In this document: one piece after another, positions 6,532 through 13,063 of the stretch
Position numbering within the stretch: position 1 is the first letter of the stretch
Layout of the letters: each line of letters begins with the position of its first letter
Virus record (IMG/VR): IMGVR_UViG_3300037563_000083
Coordinates: 1-26,284 of that record
Length of the DNA: 26,284 nucleotides
Source: a virus
Strand: one strand, 5' to 3'
The notes under the pieces: generated by a model
Told to the model about the DNA's origin: nothing
Seen by the model: only the letters and a program-made list of their open reading frames with translations
Database searches by the model: none
Position numbers and translations under genes: made by a program

Positions 6532-7425
6532 ATGGCCGCACGTTGGCAGCAATGGATGCCCCTCTACATCGACCGATTCCTGGGAAGCCCAGAGGTGCAG
6601 ATGATGGAGCCGGCAGAATTCAAGGGTTATGTCTGCCTCCTTCTCGCGGCATGGCAAACAGAAGACTGCTCTCTTCCATCCGACGAGGCTGAGTTAGCTA
6701 TAGTAAGTCGCCTCGGTACAAAGTTGTGGCGCAAACATTCTGATCACATTTTGCGAAAGTTTGTGATCGCAAACGGACGCCTCCGCAATGAAGTGTGCTA
6801 CGAGGAATGGCTTAAGGCATCGGCGACCTTTGATCGCAATTGCGAGGCGGCTGAGGAGTTGAAACGGAAGCGCAGTGAGGCTGGAAAGCGAGGGAATCAA
6901 ACTCGCTGGGGTGATCGCAAACCTATCGCAACCGGGGTCGCAAGTGGGATCGCAAACGAATCGCAAAACATCGCTTTAACAGGAACAGGAACAGGAACAG
7001 GAACAGGAACAGGGGGAACGCCCCCTTCTGCTCCGCCTGATCTCGCTCCTGTAAACCCCAACCCGAAGCCCGAGCCCATTCCTGAAGCCCTAGAGGCCCT
7101 GCCCTTCGACGCCGAGCCGGAAGATAACATTCCCGACGGTCTGGCCCCGATGCAATACGCGCACTTCGTGCTGACCGAGGCCGCAATCCCCGCTGGATAT
7201 GCGCTCAAAGTCAAAACCGGCGACGCGATTGAAATGCTGGCGCGGCTCGAGTCCTGCGGCATGGCAAAGGCCACCAAGCGCCTGCTCGACCGGATGCGCG
7301 CGGCTCAGGCCCGCGGCGACAAAGTGAATGGATTCTGGCTGGAAGACGGCCACTGGAAGACGGGCGGGGCATCGGGCTCCGCCGACGCCGAGCGTGATGC
7401 CTTCCTTGCGGGGGCGAGCCGATGA
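6532..7425 (+). CDS. DUF1376 (YdaU-like) phage replication protein
   Basis: A 297-residue protein. The N-terminal domain (about 5-95) has DUF1376 hallmarks: WMPLYIDRFLGSPEVQMM, EFKGYVCLLLAAW and LPSDEAELA, ending in GRLRNEVCYEEW. A basic region follows (KRKRSEAGKRGNQTRW), then a Thr-Gly and Pro-rich linker (about 155-185), then a C-terminal helical domain from about 205 (QYAHFVLTEAAIPAGY). Such proteins stand where replication-initiation or replisome-organiser genes sit in lambdoid-type phages. The gene itself contains the TCGCAA iteron cluster, a lambda-O-like layout in which the initiator gene holds the origin. The next gene may be its loader partner. Family call is good; initiator role is inferred. 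Confidence 0.85.
   Translation: MAARWQQWMPLYIDRFLGSPEVQMMEPAEFKGYVCLLLAAWQTEDCSLPSDEAELAIVSRLGTKLWRKHSDHILRKFVIANGRLRNEVCYEEWLKASATFDRNCEAAEELKRKRSEAGKRGNQTRWGDRKPIATGVASGIANESQNIALTGTGTGTGTGTGGTPPSAPPDLAPVNPNPKPEPIPEALEALPFDAEPEDNIPDGLAPMQYAHFVLTEAAIPAGYALKVKTGDAIEMLARLESCGMAKATKRLLDRMRAAQARGDKVNGFWLEDGHWKTGGASGSADAERDAFLAGASR
6903..6974 (+). other. candidate replication origin: phased TCGCAA iterons
   Basis: TCGCAA occurs exactly at 6915, 6926, 6938, 6950 and 6961, spaced 11, 12, 12 and 11 bases, about one helical turn each. Half-matches TCGCT flank them in the same rhythm at 6903 and 6971. The spacing is not a multiple of three throughout, so it does not come from a repeated peptide; the protein here is non-repetitive. 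Further copies of GATCGCAA lie upstream near 6766 and 6833. The surrounding DNA (about 6690-6980) is less GC-rich than its neighbours. All of this fits binding sites for an initiator lined up on one face of the helix. Confidence 0.6.
6981..7010 (+). repeat. hexanucleotide repeat (AGGAAC)x5
   Basis: Five exact AGGAAC units encode alternating Thr-Gly in the linker of the DUF1376 protein. Unit length six keeps the frame, so copy-number change would only vary linker length. It directly follows the iteron cluster and is a strand-asymmetric purine tract. Confidence 0.95.
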
Positions 7426-7865
7426 CACGCGAGCAGCTTTGGAAAATCTACCAGGATGCCTGCGCTGCCATCGGGCGCACAGCAGTGAGCGTGCAAGCCG
7501 AACCGTGGATGGCAGTACTCGGAACCTTCGAGGAGCGCGACGTGCGCGCGGCACTGGTCACCTGGTGGGGCGACACGGAACTGGTTCCCTCGGGCAGCGG
7601 CTTTCGCACGCGCGGGTCAGTGATGCCGGCGGCGTCGGACCTGAAAGCGATGGTGCTCGACGCCCTGCGCAAGGACCGCGAGGCGAGGCACTTCCAACCC
7701 TGCAGCCGGCGCACGACTGACGACAGCGGCAAAGAGTTCGCTTGCGACAAGGGCGACCTCTGGACGCGCGAGCCCGGCAGTTACTGGGAGCGCGCCGGCA
7801 AGTGCCCATGCCGCGTGAAGTGGGAGCAGACGAATGGAAAGGGAATTACGTACTTACTCCCTTGA
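7422..7865 (+). CDS. hypothetical protein, possible helicase-loader-like replication partner
   Basis: A 147-residue protein. The N-terminal 85 residues are helical (LWKIYQDACAAIG, FEERDVRAALVTWWG, MPAASDLKAMVLDALR). This resembles the small helical domain of phage helicase loaders of the G39P/G40P-loader type, in which Ala- and Trp-rich helices end in a 'mP..sdlk' helix. The C-terminal third has several Cys (QPCSRR, FACDKGD, CPCRVKW), perhaps a zinc site. The start overlaps the stop of the DUF1376 gene (ATGA), which supports joint function. The assignment rests on pattern and context and remains tentative. Confidence 0.65.
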   Translation: MTREQLWKIYQDACAAIGRTAVSVQAEPWMAVLGTFEERDVRAALVTWWGDTELVPSGSGFRTRGSVMPAASDLKAMVLDALRKDREARHFQPCSRRTTDDSGKEFACDKGDLWTREPGSYWERAGKCPCRVKWEQTNGKGITYLLP

Positions 7866-7881
7866 AAACGGAAAGGACTAA

Positions 7882-8142
7882 ATGACGTCTGAGCAACTGG
7901 AATCTCGCAAACAGCAAGACGAAATAGTGCGGCGCAAACTGGCCGTGGCCCCTTTGCGCTTCGAGGCCAACGGGAAAGAGATGATGTACTGCTATCCCGA
8001 CTCAAAGCATGATCTCGCAGGGTGGATATTGTATCGACATCCCGATGGCCAATGGGTAACTCTTCGTAAAGCCACAGACCAGGACATCTCTGCAATGAGC
8101 AGAGCGGTGAGTAAGCAGTTTCACGATGGCTACGGGAGTTAA
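7882..8142 (+). CDS. small hypothetical protein
   Basis: An 86-residue protein starting MTSEQLESRKQQDEI, with a central region rich in aromatic strands (MMYCYPDSKHDLAGWILYRH). AAAGGA about 6 bases before the ATG is a good ribosome site. No family is recognised. A short 32-base gap follows, with no evident terminator. Confidence 0.6.
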   Translation: MTSEQLESRKQQDEIVRRKLAVAPLRFEANGKEMMYCYPDSKHDLAGWILYRHPDGQWVTLRKATDQDISAMSRAVSKQFHDGYGS

Positions 8143-8174
8143 AACATAATTCCCAATGGAAAGGTGGTAGCGGC

Positions 8175-8423
8175 ATGATCGACTGGGCTGTCAGCACCAA
8201 CTGCGCGCATTACGATTGCGGCTCCTGTGTCGCCAAAGGTTGTGAATGCTCCTGCCACGTCTTCCCGCGTAACGACGACGGCGAGCCGGTCAACCTGGAG
8301 CCTTACGAGGACGACACCGATCCACTGCGCGGAATCATCAACGGCTGCATCTTTGGGCTGCTTGGATGGGGGGGCATCGCTCTCATAGCGTGGGCCATCT
8401 GGAAGGCGGTCCATCATGCCTGA
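8175..8423 (+). CDS. small Cys-rich membrane protein
   Basis: An 82-residue protein with two parts. Residues 9-27 carry six Cys and two His (NCAHYDCGSCVAKGCECSCH), probably a metal site. Residues about 53-78 form one membrane span (CIFGLLGWGGIALIAWAIW). An acidic linker lies between. The topology would place a small zinc-binding head on one side of the inner membrane. It overlaps the RusA gene by 8 bases. No family is recognised. Confidence 0.65.
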   Translation: MIDWAVSTNCAHYDCGSCVAKGCECSCHVFPRNDDGEPVNLEPYEDDTDPLRGIINGCIFGLLGWGGIALIAWAIWKAVHHA

Positions 8424-8817
8424 GCTGAGACTGGAGATCGCCGGGGTTCCCCCGACCAACAACCACTATAAGAATTTCCGCGTCATGCCCACCCGGAATG
8501 GCAAGAGCGTCCCGAGTTGGTATCACACCGCGAAGGCGAAGGAATGGTTCGCCGCCGTCGCCGCCCACGCCGCCGGCCGCAAGCTGAGGGCCGCGACCTA
8601 CACCGTGAGCTATGCCGTGTTCACCGGCTCGCCGGTCTGCACCGACGTGGACAACTACGCGAAGTGTGTGCTCGACGGCCTGGCCCACTGCGGTGTGATC
8701 GACAACGACAAGAACGTGATCGACCTGCATGGCTACCGCCGGATCGACCGCGGCAATCCGCGCACGGTCATCATCGTTCGGACCGAACAAGAGGGGCTGT
8801 TTGGGGGCGCGCAGTGA
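8416..8817 (+). CDS. rusA: RusA-family Holliday junction resolvase
   Basis: A 133-residue protein of normal RusA length. It has the N-terminal strand LRLEIAGVPPTNNHY and the catalytic block TDVDNYAKCVLDGL with D77, D79 and D87, followed by GVIDNDKNV with D96. These Asp residues and K83 match the metal-binding active site of RusA. It resolves four-way junctions made during phage recombination or replication and can clear branches before packaging. The stop overlaps the GTG start of the methyltransferase remnant. Confidence 0.9.
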   Translation: MPELRLEIAGVPPTNNHYKNFRVMPTRNGKSVPSWYHTAKAKEWFAAVAAHAAGRKLRAATYTVSYAVFTGSPVCTDVDNYAKCVLDGLAHCGVIDNDKNVIDLHGYRRIDRGNPRTVIIVRTEQEGLFGGAQ

Positions 8818-8976
8818 AAGCGCCAGTCTGCATCGATCTCTATTGCGGCCTGGGTGGATGGGCTGAAGGCTTCCTCGCTGAAGGCTACGAGTGCATTGAT
8901 CGCCAAGATCCCGTTTCCGCTCTCTCAGCATATCGCGCGCTGTTTCAAGCCGGTCGCATTGGAGGCCACCGCATGA
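8814..8976 (+). pseudogene. DNA cytosine-5 methyltransferase, internally deleted remnant
   Basis: From the GTG at 8814 the frame encodes KAPVCIDLYCGLGGWAEGF, a clear motif I (SAM-binding loop) of phage C5-methyltransferases, up to about 8897. Switching to frame 1 at 8899 gives IAKIPFPLSQHIARCFKP, the usual C-terminal end of the same family, and stops at the TGA at 8974-8976, which overlaps the next ATG at 8973. The middle of the gene (the PCQ catalytic loop and target-recognition region, some 150 or more residues) is gone and the frames no longer match. As left, the 5' frame reads on into the next gene and would give a 111-residue fusion. The product cannot be an active methyltransferase. Confidence 0.8.
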
Positions 8977-9149
8977 CCCTGTTCGATTTGGTTGAAGAGG
9001 TCCAAGAGAAGACGCACCTGGGCGAGCTGGAGATTCTCGACCGTGTGCAGCGCGCATGGCCCAGCCACACGCAATTCACGCCCACGCAGGCCGCGCTGAT
9101 GGTTCGCGCGATTCAGCGGGACGGGCAAAAAGAGAGGGCCGCGGCATGA
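8973..9149 (+). CDS. small hypothetical protein downstream of the methyltransferase remnant
   Basis: A 58-residue protein (MTLFDLVEEVQEKTHLGELE and on) with an Ala-rich basic end. The ATG at 8973 has GGAGG about 8 bases upstream and overlaps the old methyltransferase stop, so this is taken as its own start. The same frame is also open back to 8814 because of the deletion, so an annotator could merge them. No family is recognised; the helix-rich content could be a small DNA-binding protein, but nothing proves it. Confidence 0.6.
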   Translation: MTLFDLVEEVQEKTHLGELEILDRVQRAWPSHTQFTPTQAALMVRAIQRDGQKERAAA

Positions 9150-9310
9150 AGGACTTCTTCCGCAATATGGCAGCGTTCCTGTTTGTCGGCGCACTGTTCA
9201 TCGGCCTGCTCTGGGTTGCCGGCTGCAACTTCGACGGCACCTGGGACAACCTGAACTGGGATCACCCCACCAACTGGCTCGATCAGAGCCAACACCCGGA
9301 GGCGAAGTGA
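9146..9310 (+). CDS. short putative lipoprotein or membrane peptide
   Basis: A 54-residue protein. Residues 1-27 form a basic start (MKDFFRN), a hydrophobic core (AAFLFVGALFIGLLW) and VAGC, which fits a lipobox with Cys27 as lipidation site. The remaining 27 residues are Trp-, Asn- and Asp-rich (NFDGTWDNLNWDHPTNWLD). It could be a phage-encoded lipoprotein at the inner or outer membrane, or simply a single-span peptide. Overlaps with both neighbours (ATGA and GTGA) support its being real. It lies far from any lysis gene, so a Rz1-type role is not supported. Confidence 0.6.
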   Translation: MKDFFRNMAAFLFVGALFIGLLWVAGCNFDGTWDNLNWDHPTNWLDQSQHPEAK

Positions 9311-9522
9311 GCGACAAGACTTGCCCAACCTGCGGCCAGCCGTGGCCGCGCACAGGACCGAAGCGGGTGTGCACGGGCTGCGCGCTTCCGATCCGGCGCC
9401 ATGACCGCTGGCACTTCGGACGGCGCGGGCCTGAGCACAACGACTGCGAGCACCCGGAAGGTCTGCCGCTGATCGAACCTGAACCGACGATGGAGTTGCT
9501 GGGGGTGAGCGATGGGCAATAA
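9307..9522 (+). CDS. zinc-ribbon small protein
   Basis: A 71-residue protein beginning with GTG, which overlaps the previous stop. CPTCGQ and CTGC are spaced as a four-Cys zinc ribbon (residues about 6-25). A His/Cys-rich stretch follows (RRHDRWHFGRRGPEHNDCEH) that could bind a second metal. A role in nucleic-acid or protein contacts is possible. No specific family is recognised. Confidence 0.65.
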   Translation: MSDKTCPTCGQPWPRTGPKRVCTGCALPIRRHDRWHFGRRGPEHNDCEHPEGLPLIEPEPTMELLGVSDGQ

Positions 9523-9706
9523 CACCAGCAGATCGACACAATGGTCGGAAGCGCCCGCGAAGCCGAGTTACAAGATGTGCCTGCACCGGCAGTGGGAGTG
9601 GCCATTCAAGAGCTGCACCCGGCCCCAGGGACATGAGGGCGAGCACTGCGAAGAGAGACGCGCCGGGACCGTGATGGTCTCGACCTGGTGGCGGAGGGAA
9701 CCGTGA
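9512..9706 (+). CDS. small Cys/His hypothetical protein
   Basis: A 64-residue protein with MCLHRQWEWPFKSCTRPQGH and then HEGEHC, a C/H pattern seen in short phage proteins that probably bind zinc. The start lies 11 bases inside the zinc-ribbon gene, and the stop (9704-9706) overlaps the GTG start of the HNH gene. No family is recognised. Confidence 0.6.
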   Translation: MGNNTSRSTQWSEAPAKPSYKMCLHRQWEWPFKSCTRPQGHEGEHCEERRAGTVMVSTWWRREP

Positions 9707-10200
9707 GCAACATTACAGTCAACGAACTATCTCTGCATTTCTGGCCCCGTGTTGACCGTACACCCGGGCTGGGTCCGCAAGGCGACTGCTGGGAGTGGAC
9801 GGGGCCTATATCGGTCGGCTATGGGGCGGTGTGCTTCGACAGTTTCCACCTCCATGCGCATCGGGCGTCTTGGTGGATTGCGAACGGGCGCGAGCCTAAC
9901 GGTCTAGTTTGCCACACATGTGACAACAGAAAATGCGTGAACCCATCGCACCTATACGAAGGCGACCACTCCTCAAATATCCAGGACGCATGGGATCGAG
10001 GAAGAAGAGCCCCGAGAGAGACAACCATCCCGGCGCACTGCGCCAACGGCCACGAATTGACTGGCGACAATCTCTATCTTTGGGTGAATAAGGCTAACAA
10101 GTACTCCACCAGTCCGCGCGTTCAGTGTCGCGCCTGCAAGGCAATCAACTTCGAGAGGTTCTACGCGAAACGGAGGGCATCCCATGCAACTGCATCTTGA
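9703..10200 (+). CDS. HNH endonuclease, second paralogue
   Basis: A 165-residue protein with the HNH core: DCWEW at 28-32, HAHRASWW near 51, then VCHTCDNRKCVNPSHLYEG at 69-87 with H71, N80 and H83, and N92 following. The C-terminal part (AHCANGHELTGDNLYLW, then CRACK) is the same Cys/His module as in the HNH protein at 4081-4506. The GTG at 9703 is chosen because it overlaps the previous TGA and has GGAGGG about 7 bases upstream; a GTG at 9688 is possible. The gene ends 17 bases inside the next one. Confidence 0.88.
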   Translation: MSNITVNELSLHFWPRVDRTPGLGPQGDCWEWTGPISVGYGAVCFDSFHLHAHRASWWIANGREPNGLVCHTCDNRKCVNPSHLYEGDHSSNIQDAWDRGRRAPRETTIPAHCANGHELTGDNLYLWVNKANKYSTSPRVQCRACKAINFERFYAKRRASHATAS

Positions 10201-10549
10201 TTACTCACAACGCCTCGCCCCGGCAACCCAGGAGCGCATCGCCGACGGGATGCGGCAGGCCGACGAGAACGCCGACTGCCGGTGGCGCCACACCTTCGAC
10301 GGCTGTGTGCTGGCCGCGGCGCGCAAGAAGCCAGAGATCACCAGCGACGATGTACTGGCCGAGATCGAGGCGCTGCCCGACCCGCCAAGCACTCACAACC
10401 TGGCAGCCATCGGGCCGGCCATGAAGCGCGCTGCAGTGATGGGCATTCTGGCGCGGACCGACCGCTGTGTGCGCTCGCAGATCGGGCACAAAAACGGAAA
10501 CCTGCACGCGGTGTGGGTGAGCAAGTACTTCGCGGGGGTGACGGCGTGA
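10184..10549 (+). CDS. conserved phage hypothetical protein
   Basis: A 121-residue protein with the layout of a known phage family without function: ADGMRQADENADCRWRHTFD near the N terminus, a helix EITSDDVLAEIEAL, then NLAAIGPAMKRAAVMGILAR and a basic end (SQIGHKNGNLHAVWVSKYF). The central part looks like a winged-helix or small helical domain, and several such proteins sit among phage DNA-metabolism genes. GGAGGG lies before the ATG. The stop overlaps the adenine-methyltransferase start. Confidence 0.7.
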   Translation: MQLHLDYSQRLAPATQERIADGMRQADENADCRWRHTFDGCVLAAARKKPEITSDDVLAEIEALPDPPSTHNLAAIGPAMKRAAVMGILARTDRCVRSQIGHKNGNLHAVWVSKYFAGVTA

Positions 10550-10941
10550 ATCCTGCTGTCTATTTCAGTTCGGCCAGTGAAGAGTGGGCCACGCCGGTGG
10601 ACGTTTACGCCGCGCTCGACGCCGAGTTTGGATTCGACTTTGACCCATGTCCGCTGGGGGGGGAGATCGATGGAACGGCTCCGCTGTTCGTCGAGTGGCG
10701 CGGCAAGCGAGTCTTCTGCAATCCGCCCTACGGCCCACACTTGCGGCCATTCTTGGAACGAGCACAGGAAGCCGACCTTGCCGTGTTCCTGATTCCTGCC
10801 CGCACCGACACTCGCTGGTTTCACGAGATCGTCCTGCCTCATGCGGCAGAGATCCGATTCGTCAAAGGAAGGCTCAAGTTTGGCGGGGCGGCTAATAGCG
10901 CACCATTCCCGAGCATGATCGTAGTTTTCAACGCAGCATAA
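10546..10941 (+). CDS. phage DNA N-6-adenine methyltransferase (Dam family)
   Basis: A 131-residue protein, short but complete for this phage family. It has EEWATPVDVYAAL at the N terminus, FDFDPCP, the catalytic CNPPYGP motif with N59 to Y62, then LIPARTDTRWFHE and FVKGRLKFGG, ending in PSMIVVF. These blocks match phage N6-adenine methyltransferases (DNA_N-6-adenine-methyltransferase, Dam). It transfers a methyl group from SAM to adenine in DNA, probably shielding phage DNA from host restriction. The GTG start overlaps the upstream stop. With the cytosine enzyme lost at 8814-8976 it is the only intact methyltransferase in the window. Confidence 0.9.
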   Translation: MNPAVYFSSASEEWATPVDVYAALDAEFGFDFDPCPLGGEIDGTAPLFVEWRGKRVFCNPPYGPHLRPFLERAQEADLAVFLIPARTDTRWFHEIVLPHAAEIRFVKGRLKFGGAANSAPFPSMIVVFNAA

Positions 10942-10969
10942 CCCGGCCCGGATGGGCAATGGAGGCAAC

Positions 10970-11278
10970 ATGGAACACATAGATGCAGTTTTGGTTATCC
11001 CATGCGAACCGGCGAGGGTGATCGACCGCGACACCGCAGCGCTGCTGTCCGAAATCCAGTGGGAGGTTGAACGCTCGAAGATGCACGGCGAGAAGTTCGC
11101 CAGCCTCCATGAAGCCTACGCGGTGATTCTCGAAGAGCTGGACGAGGTGTGGGACATCGCCCGGCGCAAACGGCGCGACCGCGACCCGACCGAAATCCGC
11201 AAGGAAATGGTTCAGATTGCAGCGATGGCGGTAAAAGCCGTGAAATCACTCGAAAACTTCGTAGGCGGCGCCGTCTAG
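10970..11278 (+). CDS. MazG-like nucleotide pyrophosphohydrolase
   Basis: A 102-residue all-helical protein. ILEELDEVWD gives the E-x2-E-type acidic motif of the MazG/dUTPase-like superfamily, and a second helix KEMVQIAAMAVKAVKSL supplies the partner acidic residue. Phage members hydrolyse nucleoside triphosphates or affect (p)ppGpp. The ATG at 10970 has GGAGG 5 bases upstream and is preferred over 10952, which adds only six residues. Motifs are partial, so substrate is unknown. The following 46-base gap holds a short direct repeat (CTCTCAACC twice). Confidence 0.65.
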   Translation: MEHIDAVLVIPCEPARVIDRDTAALLSEIQWEVERSKMHGEKFASLHEAYAVILEELDEVWDIARRKRRDRDPTEIRKEMVQIAAMAVKAVKSLENFVGGAV

Positions 11279-11324
11279 GTCAGCTCTCAACCTCAACTCT
11301 CAACCGAAAGATGGAGGCAACACA

Positions 11325-12098
11325 ATGGAATCGACCACCTTCTTCCCCGGCGCCAACCGCCGGGTAACCCTGGGCAGCCCCACCAAGCAATGCTCAAACG
11401 GCCGCATCGTCTTCGCGGTGCAGATGCCCCTCACGGGCGAATCGTTCGCCGGCCTGCCCGACTGGGTCGGCAGCGGCTTCGAGGCCGTGTCCAAGGCATT
11501 CATGGAAGTGGACCCCGAAGTGCAGGAAGTGAGCGACCTCGCGCTGGCATTCTCGAACGACGCGCCCAAGGGTGAGCTGTTCGCGCCGCCATCGGCCCGG
11601 CTACCGGGAGCATCGCTCAAAGGCTTCAAGATCGTCCGCGCCGGCGAACCCGACGACCCGGAGATTGAGTTGCACTTCAAAGCCTACGGCCCCTTCACGC
11701 GCGACTTCTGGGCGTGGATCGGCGAGATGGCCGGGCAGGAGGTTTACATGGCGTTCCCGTCAACGGTCGGCGGTACGGTGACCGTGGCGAAGACCGCGCC
11801 TGCGCTGCATGACGATCCCGACGATGAAGCCGACCGCCTGGAGAACCTGAAGCCTGAGCATGACGACGAGTTCAGCGGCACGCTCTCAGACCTGTCGGGC
11901 GACATCCCCGAAGACCCCAGCCTCGAAGAAGATCTGGGACCGGAGTTCGAGAGCCAGGTTCGCCAGTCGATGGGAGCGCCGGAACCCTTCGGCGACAAGC
12001 CCCGCCTGGTGGATGCGCGGCCTGGGCGCGGCGGCAAGAGCAAGGACGGCGTAAAATCGAAGCCAAACGGCGCGCGGAAGTCCCTGGCAGTCAACTAA
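11325..12098 (+). CDS. phage hypothetical protein with acidic tail
   Basis: A 257-residue protein. Residues about 1-150 look like a compact alpha/beta domain (NRRVTLGSPTKQCSNGRIVF, DWVGSGFEAVSKAFMEV, IELHFKAYGPFTRDFWAWIG). From about 165 it is very acidic (HDDPDDEADRLENL, DEFSGTLSDLSG) and ends in a basic Lys/Arg segment (GRGGKSKDGVKSKP). An ordered domain with an acidic then basic tail suits a DNA- or protein-binding phage factor, perhaps related to single-strand-binding proteins with acidic tails, but I do not recognise a family. GGAGG lies about 8 bases before the ATG. Confidence 0.65.
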   Translation: MESTTFFPGANRRVTLGSPTKQCSNGRIVFAVQMPLTGESFAGLPDWVGSGFEAVSKAFMEVDPEVQEVSDLALAFSNDAPKGELFAPPSARLPGASLKGFKIVRAGEPDDPEIELHFKAYGPFTRDFWAWIGEMAGQEVYMAFPSTVGGTVTVAKTAPALHDDPDDEADRLENLKPEHDDEFSGTLSDLSGDIPEDPSLEEDLGPEFESQVRQSMGAPEPFGDKPRLVDARPGRGGKSKDGVKSKPNGARKSLAVN

Positions 12099-12111
12099 CA
12101 GAGAGGAACGA

Positions 12112-12624
12112 ATGCAGACCTCCATCTTCAATCGCGAGCCGCGCCCGTGCATACTGGCCCGGCTCGCCTGCATAAAGTGCGGGCCGGTGCGCATGGCGCT
12201 GGCCCCGCAAGACGAACCCATCACCGCGCTCGAATGCCCCTACTGTTTCAGTGAGGCCAAGGCGACACAGATCGGGACGGGGCGAACGCTGCGCAACCTG
12301 CCTTACTTCGAGTTCGAAGCCAAGGTCGAGATGCTCATCCAGCAGCCGCCGAAGTTCGGCGAGGGACGGCCCCGGCTGCAGCACGGTCAACTGGTGTTGT
12401 TCTGCCAGGAGACCAGCATCCTGCATCTCGCGGCCGTGGGCGACATTCACACCAACCGTGCCAACCTGAGCCCAGCCGGAATTCCCTCGATCAGCTTCAC
12501 GATAGGTGAGAACGGGACCGGGCCGGTGCCTCACGTTTCAGCGGCTCCGAGCTGCCCGCCCTGGTGGTGTTGGCCGGAAGAAGTGAAGGCGGCGCTGAAG
12601 AAGCCGAAGAAAGTCAAGAAATAA
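12112..12624 (+). CDS. zinc-ribbon hypothetical protein
   Basis: A 170-residue protein. LACIKCG and LECPYC (residues about 19-45) form a four-Cys zinc ribbon. The middle is a mixed domain (LPYFEFEAKVEMLIQQPPKF) and the end is strongly basic (LKKPKKVKK), preceded by an aromatic Pro/Trp cluster (CPPWWCWPEEV). GAGAGGAA lies about 5 bases upstream. It is the last gene before the promoter at 12639, so it likely ends the early gene block. No specific family is recognised. Confidence 0.65.
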   Translation: MQTSIFNREPRPCILARLACIKCGPVRMALAPQDEPITALECPYCFSEAKATQIGTGRTLRNLPYFEFEAKVEMLIQQPPKFGEGRPRLQHGQLVLFCQETSILHLAAVGDIHTNRANLSPAGIPSISFTIGENGTGPVPHVSAAPSCPPWWCWPEEVKAALKKPKKVKK

Positions 12625-12638
12625 TTTCGGCAGATGTA

Positions 12639-12666
12639 TTGACACCCCAGCCGAATGTGGTAACTT
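12639..12666 (+). promoter_or_regulatory. sigma70-like promoter
   Basis: A perfect TTGACA -35 box at 12639-12644 is followed after 16 bases by TAACTT at 12661-12666 as -10 box. The region is visibly richer in A and T than its surroundings. Transcription would start around 12673, entering the structured leader and the HNH-AP2 and late genes. It is the clearest promoter I can find in the window. Confidence 0.6.
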
Positions 12667-12685
12667 AAATCGCACCACACGATAT

Positions 12686-12764
12686 TGCTCATGGTGCAGG
12701 TAGCGCGGACCCCAATGCCGCGCGCGGTCGAACGGCGCTCCCCGGTCGTCCCGAACCATGAGCA
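12686..12764 (+). ncRNA. structured leader / candidate small RNA (tRNA-like closed fold)
   Basis: Bases 12686-12695 (TGCTCATGGT) are perfectly complementary to 12755-12764 (ACCATGAGCA), a 10-bp closing helix. Inside, GCGCGG at 12703-12708 pairs with CCGCGC at 12718-12723 around a 9-base loop, and GGT at 12744-12746 faces ACC at 12755-12757, competing with part of the closing helix. The helix is followed by G and CCA (12765-12768). It lies about 20 bases after the promoter. The outline recalls a tRNA but lacks a T-loop (TTCRA) and a proper anticodon loop, so it is not called tRNA. It may be a leader or regulatory RNA; the ATG at 12758 falls in the 3' strand of the helix. Confidence 0.35.
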
Positions 12765-13039
12765 GCCAACGTGTCTCCCGCGAAGAACGCATGTACGAGG
12801 TTTACCGCTTTCACCAGCGGTCAACCACCCAGCCCTGCGAGCTAATCGACGCCAAGACAGCAATTTACTGGCTTGACTGCGGCTTCGCTACGCGCGTTGG
12901 CCGCTGGCGTCTGCGCCTGGTCAAGGAATCCCCTCTGAAACTCCGCGATCTATCCGCAAGAATGGGGCCGTCTGTGATGTTCGCCGCGGCATGTGGCAGC
13001 AGACACCACCAGTCGCTTGTGGAGGCGTGGGCTCAGTAG
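12758..13039 (+). CDS. small hypothetical protein
   Basis: A 93-residue protein (SSQRVSREERMYEVYRFHQR and on) with a basic, Trp-containing centre (TRVGRWRLRLV). The ATG at 12758 has no ribosome site and is buried in the predicted leader helix. An ATG at 12791 (starting MYEVYRFHQ) has a weak GAAGAA upstream and lies outside the helix, so it may be the working start. The upstream reading at 12685 in another frame looks like a shadow. It is the first gene after the promoter. No family is recognised. Confidence 0.5.
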   Translation: MSSQRVSREERMYEVYRFHQRSTTQPCELIDAKTAIYWLDCGFATRVGRWRLRLVKESPLKLRDLSARMGPSVMFAAACGSRHHQSLVEAWAQ

Positions 13040-13063
13040 AGGGGGGATAAAAGGGGGGAGTGT

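Noticed and set aside
12686-12768. tRNA gene
   Set aside because: The closing helix and CCA are suggestive, but there is no TTCRA T-loop, the stem below it does not pair, the D-loop is too short and no normal anticodon loop with U33 can be drawn.
12685-12876. 63-aa frame after the promoter
   Set aside because: Pro/Arg-rich composition and overlap with the better frame at 12758-13039 suggest a shadow, and it has no ribosome site.
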